Positions 30,118 through 36,573 of a DNA stretch of 64,000 nt are shown one piece after another; the first letter of the stretch is position 1; each line of letters opens with the position of its first letter. Source of the stretch: Caulobacter rhizosphaerae. GTDB lineage: Bacteria; Pseudomonadota; Alphaproteobacteria; Caulobacterales; Caulobacteraceae. Below the pieces are notes generated by a model. That model saw only the letters and a list, made by a program, of their open reading frames with translations. It ran no database searches and was not told the origin of the DNA. The position numbers and the translations under genes are program-made. The DNA lies in assembly GCF_010977555.1 (NCBI RefSeq), contig NZ_CP048815.1:5572501-5636500 (forward strand). The letters run 5' to 3'.

Positions 30118-31623
30118 TTGGCTCTCGGCCACAGATTGGAGCTTCGGCAAGGCCAGGGTCTTGTCATCACGCCGCAGCTTCAGCAGGCGATCAAGCTGCT
30201 GCAGCTGTCGAATCTCGAGCTCGACGCCTTCGTCGAGGCCGAGCTCGAGCGCAATCCCCTGCTCCAGCGCGACGATGGTCCGGCCGAGACCGAACGCACC
30301 GTTGAAGACATCGCCGAGCGCACGCCCGAAAACCTCGGCCTGGACGCGGTGTCCGACAGCGCCGCCAGCCAACAGATGGACGCCGCGCCCGACGACGTCT
30401 CGCCCGGCGAACGCGCCACCGGCGACGGCGCCGATCCCGCAGCCGAGCAGGCCGGCGGCCAGATCGATTGGTCGCGCACCGGCGGCGGCGGCAGTTTCGA
30501 GGGCGACGGCCACTACGAAGAGGCCCTGACCCGCGCCCCGACCCTGGTCGAACACCTGACCGAGCAGCTGGCCGTGGCCGGCCTCTCCCCCGCCCAGAAC
30601 GTCGTGGCCGGGGTGCTGATCGACGCGGTCGACGACGCCGGCTACCTGCGCGCCGACCTCGAGGAGGTCGCCGACCGCCTGGGCTGCGACCTGGCCTTCG
30701 TCGAGGCTGTGCTGGGCGTCCTGCAAGGCTTCGAGCCTGCCGGCGTCATGGCCCGCGACGTGCGCGAGTGCCTGGCCCTGCAGCTGAAGGACGTCAACCG
30801 CTACGACCCGTGCATAGCCGCCCTGCTGGACAATCTGGACCTGCTGGCCCGCCGCGACATGAACGCCCTGCGCAAGGCCTGCGGCGTCGACGACGAGGAC
30901 CTGCGCGAAATGGTCGCCGAGATCCGCGCCCTGACCCCTCGTCCCGGCGCGGCCTTCCACGCCGACCCGCCCCAGACCCTGACGCCAGACGTCCACGTGC
31001 GCGAGACGCCCGGCGGCCTGTGGCACGTGGAGCTGAACACCGACACCCTGCCCAAGGTGCTCGTCGACCAGCGCTACCACGCCCGGGTCAGCAAGGGCGC
31101 GCGGACGGACCAGGAAAAGACCTTCGTCTCCGACAGCTTCGCCACCGCCAACTGGCTGGTCAAAAGCCTCGACCAGCGGGCCAAGACTATCCTGAAGGTC
31201 TCCAGCGAGATCGTCCGCCAGCAGGACGGCTTCCTGGCCTATGGCGTCGAGCACCTGCGGCCGCTGAACCTGAAGACCGTCGCCGACGCCATCGGCATGC
31301 ACGAATCCACCGTCAGCCGGGTGACCTCCAACAAGTACATCGCCACCCCGCGCGGGGTGTTCGAGCTGAAGTATTTCTTCACCTCGGCGATCCAGGCCAC
31401 CGAGGGCGGCGAGGCCCACTCGGCCGCCAGCGTCCGCCACAAGATCAAGGCCCTGGTCGAGGCCGAGCGCAGCGAGGCGGACGTCCATTCCGACGATCGC
31501 ATCGTCGAGATCCTCAAGGAAGCCGGCGTCGACATCGCCCGCCGCACCGTGGCCAAGTACCGCGAGGCCCTGCGGATCCCGTCGTCGGTCGAACGCCGGC
31601 GCTTGATCAAGGAAACCGCCTGA
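30118..31623 (+). CDS. rpoN: RNA polymerase sigma-54 factor
   Basis: Sigma-54 directs enhancer-dependent transcription (flagellar, stalk and nitrogen genes in Caulobacter-type bacteria). The 501-residue protein starts at a TTG behind a perfect AGGAGG. The N-terminal activator-interacting region LRQGQGLVITPQLQQAIKLLQLSN is standard, followed by a long acidic region II (about 55-125). The core-binding domain comes next, then the DNA-binding domain with ESTVSRVTSNKYIATPRGVF. The RpoN box RRTVAKYRE lies near the C-terminus. A sigma-54-type promoter lies upstream; exoD-like, hpf and ptsN follow on the same strand. Confidence 0.97.
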   Translation: MALGHRLELRQGQGLVITPQLQQAIKLLQLSNLELDAFVEAELERNPLLQRDDGPAETERTVEDIAERTPENLGLDAVSDSAASQQMDAAPDDVSPGERATGDGADPAAEQAGGQIDWSRTGGGGSFEGDGHYEEALTRAPTLVEHLTEQLAVAGLSPAQNVVAGVLIDAVDDAGYLRADLEEVADRLGCDLAFVEAVLGVLQGFEPAGVMARDVRECLALQLKDVNRYDPCIAALLDNLDLLARRDMNALRKACGVDDEDLREMVAEIRALTPRPGAAFHADPPQTLTPDVHVRETPGGLWHVELNTDTLPKVLVDQRYHARVSKGARTDQEKTFVSDSFATANWLVKSLDQRAKTILKVSSEIVRQQDGFLAYGVEHLRPLNLKTVADAIGMHESTVSRVTSNKYIATPRGVFELKYFFTSAIQATEGGEAHSAASVRHKIKALVEAERSEADVHSDDRIVEILKEAGVDIARRTVAKYREALRIPSSVERRRLIKETA

Positions 31624-31679
31624 CCGATGGTCCGGACGCTCGCGGTCCGCGTTGATAGACACGCGACCCAAGGCTGAGC

Positions 31680-32291
31680 ATGAGCATCCAGAGACTATCC
31701 GACGTGATCGAAGGATTCGGCGAGGACGAGCGTCCCGTCCTGACCGTCGGCCAGATGCTCGAGCAGTTCGACAGCCGCGCCTTCGGGGCCATGCTGCTGG
31801 TGTTCGGCCTGCTGAACTGCCTTCCCCTGCCCCCGGGCTCGTCGACGATCCTCAGCCTGCCGATCCTGCTGCTGGCCCCGCAGATCGCCTGGGGGTCGGA
31901 CGTCCCGTGGCTGCCGCGCAAGCTGGTCGAGCATCCCCTGAAGCGCGACGACCTGCGCGGACTGTTCCGTAGGCTGACACCGATCGTCCGGCGGATGGAG
32001 CTTGTCACCCGCCCCCGGCTGAAGATCCTGTTCGGGCCGGTCGGCGAGCGGCTGATCGGCGTGGTCTGCACCCTGCTGGCCCTGGTGCTGGTGCTGCCGA
32101 TCCCGCTGGGCAACCTGGCGCCGGGGGCCACGGTGGCCGTCCTCGCCCTGGCCCTGCTGCAGCGCGACGGCCTGCTGGCCCTGCTGGGCTACCTGATGGC
32201 GGCGGTCAGCGTGGGCCTGCTGGTGCTGAGCGCGGGCGTGGTGGCGGCGGCGGTCGAACGGTTGCTGCACATGATTCCGGGACTGTTTTAA
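31680..32291 (+). CDS. ExoD-family membrane protein
   Basis: A 203-residue protein with a short cytosolic N-terminus (MSIQRLSDVIEGFGEDERPV) and about four to five hydrophobic segments. It contains LLVFGLLNCLPLPPGSSTIL and LPIPLGNLAPGATVAVLALALLQRDG, the hallmarks of the ExoD family. ExoD was described in rhizobial exopolysaccharide production and alkaline tolerance; its molecular activity is unknown. It sits between rpoN and hpf, 56 bp after rpoN, and may be co-transcribed with them. Confidence 0.82.
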   Translation: MSIQRLSDVIEGFGEDERPVLTVGQMLEQFDSRAFGAMLLVFGLLNCLPLPPGSSTILSLPILLLAPQIAWGSDVPWLPRKLVEHPLKRDDLRGLFRRLTPIVRRMELVTRPRLKILFGPVGERLIGVVCTLLALVLVLPIPLGNLAPGATVAVLALALLQRDGLLALLGYLMAAVSVGLLVLSAGVVAAAVERLLHMIPGLF

Positions 32292-32342
32292 GTCGCTTTT
32301 GCGACGCTTGACACCAGGCGCGGACGGGCGCGTTGATAGGCC

Positions 32343-32975
32343 ATGCAAGTCCAAATCTCCGGCAAGCATGTCGACGTTGGCGAGGCTCTGCGAGCGCGAG
32401 TCTCCGACGAAATCACCCTGAGCATCGGCAAGTATTTCGACCGCGGCGGCGACGCCGATGTCGTGATCAGCAAGGAGGGCTTCGCCTTCCGGGTCGATTG
32501 TTCGGTCAAGCTGGCTTCGGGCCAGCAGCTGATCAGCCATGGGTCGGGCGGTGACGCCCACGCGGCCTTCGACGCCGCCCTGGCCAAGATCGAGACGCGC
32601 ATCCGCCGCTACAAGCGGCGGCTGAAGAGCCACTCGATCGCCGCCAACGCCAAGCAGGCCGAGAACGCGGCGATGTACGTGTTGCGGGCCCCCGACAGCG
32701 ACGAGATCGACGACGACGACTGGACGTCGGAGGACGACCATCCGACCGGCGCCCCGTCGGCCATGATCATCGCCGAGAGCCAGGCCTCGCTGAAGACGAT
32801 GACTGTTTCCATGGCGGTCATGGAACTGGACTTGACCGAGTCCCAGGCAATCGTGTTTAGGAACGCCGCCCACGACGGTTTGTCGGTGGTCTACAGGCGG
32901 CCTGACGGAAATATCGGCTGGATCGACCCCGAACGCACCAAGTCGCTGAACGGGCACGCTCCGGCCGCAAGCTGA
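32343..32975 (+). CDS. hpf: Ribosome hibernation promoting factor, long form
   Basis: Dimerises ribosomes in stationary phase. The 210-residue protein combines the HPF/RaiA domain (MQVQISGKHVDVGEALRARV to about 105, ending in the basic KIETRIRRYKRRLKSHS) with an acidic linker. The C-terminal dimerisation domain (about 148-205, with DLTESQAIVFRNAAHDGLSVVYRR) defines the long form. A TTGACA element at 32308 may be part of a promoter close to the start codon. Linkage to rpoN and ptsN is conserved across proteobacteria. Confidence 0.93.
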   Translation: MQVQISGKHVDVGEALRARVSDEITLSIGKYFDRGGDADVVISKEGFAFRVDCSVKLASGQQLISHGSGGDAHAAFDAALAKIETRIRRYKRRLKSHSIAANAKQAENAAMYVLRAPDSDEIDDDDWTSEDDHPTGAPSAMIIAESQASLKTMTVSMAVMELDLTESQAIVFRNAAHDGLSVVYRRPDGNIGWIDPERTKSLNGHAPAAS

Positions 32976-33072
32976 TCGAACCTCGGATCGGTCGGCGCGT
33001 TTCGGTAGGCCCCCGTCTCGACGAGAGGCGGCGACGAAGCGCGACGACCGACTGCGAGCGAGTTTCCACACC

Positions 33073-33543
33073 ATGACCCTTGGCGATCTCCTCGAGCCCG
33101 GCGCCGTCACCCTCAGAGTCAGCGCCGCCAACAAGCGTCAGGTCCTCGGCGTGATCGCCGACGTCGCCGCCCGGGTGTTCGGCGTCGACGCCGACGAGGC
33201 GCTGGAGGGCCTGATCGAGCGCGAGAACGCCGGCTCCACCGGCGTCGGCCAGGGCGTGGCCATCCCGCACGCGCGGCTGTCCGACATCGACCGGGTCCGC
33301 GCGGTGTTCGTGCGCCTGGAGACCCCCGTGGCGTTCGGCGCGGTCGACGACAAGCCGGTCGACCTGCTGGTCGCCCTGTTCGCCCCCAAGGAGGCCGATT
33401 CCAGCCACTTGCGGGCCCTGGCCCGGGTGTCGCGGATGATGCGCCAGCCTGAGCTGCGCGAGCAACTGCGCCAGGCCCGCTCGGCCGATGCGGTGCACGT
33501 GATGCTGACCCACGCCCAGGAGAGCAAGCCGACGGCCGCCTGA
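33073..33543 (+). CDS. ptsN: Nitrogen PTS EIIA protein
   Basis: Phosphoryl-accepting end of the nitrogen phosphotransferase chain; regulates potassium, nitrogen and stress responses rather than sugar uptake. The 156-residue protein has the EIIA fold with active-site His66 in GVGQGVAIPHARL, preceded by ERENAGSTG. LLVALFAPKEADSSHLRALARVSRMM is the conserved middle segment. It is the last gene of the rpoN-exoD-hpf-ptsN run; a convergent gene starts 24 bp on. Confidence 0.94.
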   Translation: MTLGDLLEPGAVTLRVSAANKRQVLGVIADVAARVFGVDADEALEGLIERENAGSTGVGQGVAIPHARLSDIDRVRAVFVRLETPVAFGAVDDKPVDLLVALFAPKEADSSHLRALARVSRMMRQPELREQLRQARSADAVHVMLTHAQESKPTAA

Positions 33544-33567
33544 TCGCGTCGAGCGGCCAGCCGCCCG

Positions 33568-34074
33568 TCAGAACCCCGCCATGTCGTCGGCCAGCCAGGC
33601 CGCGGCGGCGGGATTTCCATACTCGCAGCCAACCAGGACCTTGCCGTCCAGGACCCCTTGGCTGAGCTGGTAGGCGACGATTTTGCGCGTATCGTCGATC
33701 CGCCGCTCGGCGGGTCCATAGGGCTCGGCCTCGAGCTGGAGCCGGGCGGAGACCGCCGCCAGGGTCTGGCCTTCAACCACCATGACGATCCGGCCCGGCG
33801 AGACATAGATCGCGTCCGCGGAATGGCCCAGCGCGCTGACCGGCCTGGCCAGGCGATAGAGATTGCCCGACGGCGCGGCGAAGGCCTGGGCCGCCGATTT
33901 CATGCCGGCGTCCTCGGCGGCCAGCGCGCCCATCAGCGTGGCGACGTCGCCGTCGTCGACCTGGCAGGACACCGCGCGCGCCAGCAGGCCTTCGCGGGCC
34001 AGCGCCGTCGACGGGAGGGCGGCGGCCAGCGACACCAGGGCCGCGCACCCGACTGTTCCCAAGAAGTGCTTCAT
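33568..34074 (-). CDS. Secreted protein of unknown function
   Basis: This 168-residue protein (ATG 34074) has a signal peptide MKHFLGTVGCAALVSLAAALPSTALA. The mature part contains two cysteines (VSCQVDD and LVGCEYGN). No domain is recognised. Its start lies 5 bp after the stop of the cyclophilin gene, so the two are translationally close and probably one operon; it may be a folding client or partner (inference). A longer in-frame extension to 34785 is a shadow of the cyclophilin. Confidence 0.65.
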   Translation of the reverse strand: MKHFLGTVGCAALVSLAAALPSTALAREGLLARAVSCQVDDGDVATLMGALAAEDAGMKSAAQAFAAPSGNLYRLARPVSALGHSADAIYVSPGRIVMVVEGQTLAAVSARLQLEAEPYGPAERRIDDTRKIVAYQLSQGVLDGKVLVGCEYGNPAAAAWLADDMAGF

Positions 34075-34079
34075 CGCCG

Positions 34080-34685
34080 TCAGACCCGCTTCATGCCGAT
34101 GATCTTCACCGGCGGGTTCAGCATCTGGCCCTTCATGGCCGGATAGAGTGCCGGCCCGTCGGCCTTCAGGGCCAGGATCGTCTTGACCACGTCCAGGCCC
34201 TGGACCACGCCGCCGAACGCCGCGAAGCCCTGGTTGTCCCCCGCTGCGCCGGGATGGGCGTCGAGGTAGGGCTGCGGGCTGGCGCAGATGAAGAAGTCGC
34301 AGGTGGCCGTGCCGGGGGCGTTGCGGGCCATGGAGATCGTTCCGGCCCGATGCTTGATCCCGGTCAGACGGGTGCTTTCGTGGGCGATGGGGGCGAAGCG
34401 GCGCACCCGGTCGGGCGGCCCGCCCTGGATCGAGCCGGCGCCCTTGACGCCCTTGGTCTTGGAGGCGCGATAGAAGGTCCCGCCGTCGTACTTGCGGGCG
34501 TCGACATAGCGCAGGAAGTTGGCGGAGGTGATCGGGGCCTTGCCGGCCTCCAGCTCCACCACGATCGTGCCATGGTCGGTCTGGATCGCCACGCGGGGCT
34601 TGGGCGCGGCGGCCCAGGCGGGGCCCGCGATCAACAGTCCCGCCAAGCCCAGCAGGTTTCGGCGTCCGATCCCCGTCTCGCTCAT
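34080..34685 (-). CDS. Cyclophilin-type peptidyl-prolyl cis-trans isomerase, exported
   Basis: A 201-residue protein with a Tat-like signal (GRRNLLGLAGLLIAGPAWA) and a cyclophilin domain: VAIQTDHGTIVVELEAGKAP, TSANFLRYVDARKYDGGTFYR, TISMARNAPGTATCDFFICAS and NQGFAAFGGVVQGLDVVKTI. The catalytic Arg of FYRxxP is kept as FYRAS. Periplasmic location is inferred from the signal. A REP-A pair separates it from DUF1150 upstream. Confidence 0.87.
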   Translation of the reverse strand: MSETGIGRRNLLGLAGLLIAGPAWAAAPKPRVAIQTDHGTIVVELEAGKAPITSANFLRYVDARKYDGGTFYRASKTKGVKGAGSIQGGPPDRVRRFAPIAHESTRLTGIKHRAGTISMARNAPGTATCDFFICASPQPYLDAHPGAAGDNQGFAAFGGVVQGLDVVKTILALKADGPALYPAMKGQMLNPPVKIIGMKRV

Positions 34686-34769
34686 TTCGTCGTCCTCGCC
34701 TTGTTGTCGGTCGAGATTCCTTACCTCGCCTCGACGGGGTGCGTCGACAAGACCGAGCGGCGCGGCCGT

Positions 34770-34854
34770 CCTCGTTCTTCGACACGCTCAGATGAGGACG
34801 AATTCGACGGCGGTTCAGTGGAAATCCTCATCCTGAGCCTGTCGAAGGACGAGG
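34770..34854. repeat. REP-A inverted-repeat pair (copy 2 of 5)
   Basis: The arms at 34770-34797 and 34826-34854 are inverted copies; the left arm is one base shorter. The spacer begins ACGAATTCGACGGCGGTTCA, which nearly repeats the spacer of the copy at 58144. It lies between the cyclophilin gene and the DUF1150 gene. Confidence 0.85.
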
Positions 34855-34917
34855 ATTTCCACCCGCACAAGGGCGGGAACAACGGCCGCAGTTAAAATGC
34901 GGCCGACGACTAGGGTC

Positions 34918-35187
34918 TTAGTGCACCGACACCGGCGCCAGTTCGTGGGCGAGGGCGGCGGCGACGGCCGCGTCCTTGTCGGTCAGCACGGCCAGGCGGG
35001 CGCCGTCGGCGCGGAACACCGCGTACAGGGTCTGGTCGGGAGACAGCTCGACCTCGTCGGTCACGCCGACCGGCACGTCGGCCAGGATCTCCGCCGCCTT
35101 GATCGGGCGCACATAGACCAGGTCCGGGGCGCCCAGCGCCGCGAAGGCCTCGGCGGAGAAGAACGGGGTAGCGGGGTTGGGTGTCAT
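34918..35187 (-). CDS. DUF1150 family protein
   Basis: An 89-residue cytosolic protein with the family's features: FAALGAPDLVYVRPIKAAEIL near the N-terminus and a C-terminal ELAPVSVH ending. An almost perfect Shine-Dalgarno (GAAGGAGGT) precedes the ATG. DUF1150 genes habitually follow small heat-shock genes in alphaproteobacteria, as here (101 bp after hsp20), which points to a role in the heat-shock response. Its molecular function is unknown. Confidence 0.85.
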   Translation of the reverse strand: MTPNPATPFFSAEAFAALGAPDLVYVRPIKAAEILADVPVGVTDEVELSPDQTLYAVFRADGARLAVLTDKDAAVAAALAHELAPVSVH

Positions 35188-35288
35188 AAGACCACCTCCT
35201 TCGGAAGGGGAACGCTCCGTGTCGCGTCTGGGTTCAGACCGCGATCATGGGCTATCAAGCGAGGGGTTGTCGGCGGGCGATCGGGCGA

Positions 35289-35714
35289 TCAGCCCACCGA
35301 GCGGATCGGGATGCGGCGGACCAGCCGCTCGGGCTCCGGACGGGCCAGGTCTACGTGCAGCAGGCCGTGCTCGAGCGTGGCGGCCGTGACCTCCATGCCG
35401 TCGGCCAGTACGAAGGTCCGCAGGAAGCCGCGGGCGGCGATGCCGCGATGCAGATAGGCCTTGTCGGCTTCGGGCCTGCCCTCGGTCTCGCGCCGCCCGG
35501 CCACCACCAGCTGGCCGCCTTCGACGGTGACCTGCAACTGGTCGGGCGAGAAGCCGGCCACCGCCAGGGTGATGCGCACCCCGCCGTCCTCGGCCTGCTC
35601 GACATTGTAGGGCGGATAGCTTTCGGCGGCGGCCTTGGCCGCGCGCTCGATCAGGTCTCTGGTGTGCTCGAAGCCCAGCAGGAAGGGGCTGTCGAACAGG
35701 ATCGTCCGGGTCAT
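35289..35714 (-). CDS. Small heat-shock protein, Hsp20/IbpA family
   Basis: ATP-independent holdase. The start at 35714 (MTRTILFDSPFLLGFEHTRDL) matches IbpA-like N-termini; a longer frame to 35783 covers the leader. The 141-residue protein has a complete alpha-crystallin domain (YPPYNVEQAEDGGVRITLAVAGF split by the usual loops, then FVLADGMEVTAATLEHGLLHVDL) and a C-terminal RRIPIRS with the I-x-I motif for oligomerisation. A heat-shock-type promoter and a hairpin masking the ribosome site lie just upstream. Confidence 0.9.
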   Translation of the reverse strand: MTRTILFDSPFLLGFEHTRDLIERAAKAAAESYPPYNVEQAEDGGVRITLAVAGFSPDQLQVTVEGGQLVVAGRRETEGRPEADKAYLHRGIAARGFLRTFVLADGMEVTAATLEHGLLHVDLARPEPERLVRRIPIRSVG

Positions 35715-35720
35715 CGCGAA

Positions 35721-35752
35721 GTCCTCGCTGAAGCGACTTCGTTCGCGAGGAC
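35721..35752 (-). promoter_or_regulatory. Candidate RNA thermometer in the hsp20 leader
   Basis: In the minus-strand leader, GTCCTCGC and GCGAGGAC form an 8-bp stem that buries the ribosome site GAGGA, which is seven bases from the ATG. A small GAAG-TCG-CTTC hairpin caps it. Alternative pairing TCGCGAA/TTCGCGA would mask the start region instead. A second hairpin, CCAGGC/GCCTGG, lies at 35752-35774. The order of stems is reminiscent of the ROSE elements of alphaproteobacterial small heat-shock genes. Confidence 0.5.
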
Positions 35753-35793
35753 CAGGCCCGAAGTCGGCGCCTGGGCCTCGCAACGTGACACCT

Positions 35794-35822
35794 AGGTGGC
35801 GACTCGCGAGGACGGGTTCAAG
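35794..35822 (-). promoter_or_regulatory. Sigma-32-type heat-shock promoter for hsp20
   Basis: On the minus strand CTTGAA (35822-35817) is followed after 15 bases by CGCCACCT (35801-35794). The pattern resembles the sigma-32 consensus CTTGAA-N13-17-CCCCATNT; the -10 part is imperfect. Confidence 0.45.
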
Positions 35823-35835
35823 AGGAACCTAAGGT

Positions 35836-35963
35836 CCTCCCCCTGTGGGGGAGGTGTCGCCCGACGGGCGACGGAGGGGGAGTGGTGCGGCGTAGACCGT
35901 GATCACGACCGCCGGCGCAAACTCCCCCCACCGGCCTTCGGCCGCCTCCCCCACAGGGGGAGG
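35836..35963. repeat. REP-B palindromic repeat pair
   Basis: The left arm is CCTCCCCCTGTGGGGGAGG followed by a GTCGCCC-GA-GGGCGAC stem and GGAGGGGGAGT. The right arm is its inverted counterpart, ending CCTCCCCCACAGGGGGAGG. It separates the hsp20 promoter from ydbL. Confidence 0.85.
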
Positions 35964-35982
35964 AACAGCCTTGGCCGTTCGC

Positions 35983-36348
35983 CTACTTCTTCGTCCAGCC
36001 GCCGTTCAGCGGCTTCCAGTACTGGCCGGGCGCCAGGCGGCCGTAGAGCTGCTTGGCGGTGGCCTGACCGGCAGCCTCGGCGGTGACGCCGGTCTTGGCG
36101 GCGGTGTCCTTGTAGACGGCCGCGCGGCCGGCGTTGATTTCGGCCACGGCGGCCCGGAGGGCGGCGTCGCCGCCCGAGACCACGCCTAGGAAGCCGTCGG
36201 CCTGTTCGCCCACGACGCCCGCGGCCTTGCCGGCGTCGACGGCGGCCTTGGCGGCGGCCGACTGGGCCAGGGCGGGAAGGGCCACGAAGCTCACGGTCGC
36301 GCCCAGCGAGGCGGCCAGGGCCAGGACCGTCATAGTCTTGCGGATCAT
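35983..36348 (-). CDS. ydbL: YdbL family (DUF1318) protein
   Basis: A 121-residue exported protein. The start at 36348 (MIRKTMTVLALAASLGATVS) has AGAGGAA upstream and gives a signal peptide ending ALPALAQ. Family features are AAAKAAVDAGKAAGVVGEQADGFLG and the C-terminal LYGRLAPGQYWKPLNGGW. In E. coli, YdbL is encoded with YnbE and YdbH, which form an intermembrane phospholipid bridge; YdbL is proposed to modulate it. The same three genes occur here in order ydbH-ynbE-ydbL. Confidence 0.85.
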   Translation of the reverse strand: MIRKTMTVLALAASLGATVSFVALPALAQSAAAKAAVDAGKAAGVVGEQADGFLGVVSGGDAALRAAVAEINAGRAAVYKDTAAKTGVTAEAAGQATAKQLYGRLAPGQYWKPLNGGWTKK

Positions 36349-36361
36349 GTCGGTTCCTCTC

Positions 36362-36538
36362 TTAGAACAGGTTGGGGTTTTGCTGGATCGCGGACTGGAC
36401 TTCCTTGTCCAGTTGCACGCGCACATTGGCGTCCAGCTTGGCGTAGATGTTGATCGGGTCGACCTTCACCCGCACCGTCGGTGTGCACGCCGCAAGGGCG
36501 CCCACCGCGAGGAGGGGAAGGATCAGGGCGCGCTTCAT
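36362..36538 (-). CDS. ynbE: YnbE-like lipoprotein
   Basis: A 58-residue protein starting at 36538 with the lipobox LAVGALAAC. The mature segment is VKVDPINIYAKLDANVRVQL followed by DKEVQSAIQQ, characteristic of YnbE. In E. coli it is an outer-membrane lipoprotein whose strands extend the YdbH beta-groove. It is 35 bp downstream of ydbH and 13 bp upstream of ydbL. Confidence 0.88.
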   Translation of the reverse strand: MKRALILPLLAVGALAACTPTVRVKVDPINIYAKLDANVRVQLDKEVQSAIQQNPNLF

Positions 36539-36573
36539 GGCGGGTCTCTCCAGTTCTCGGGGAATGTGCGGCT

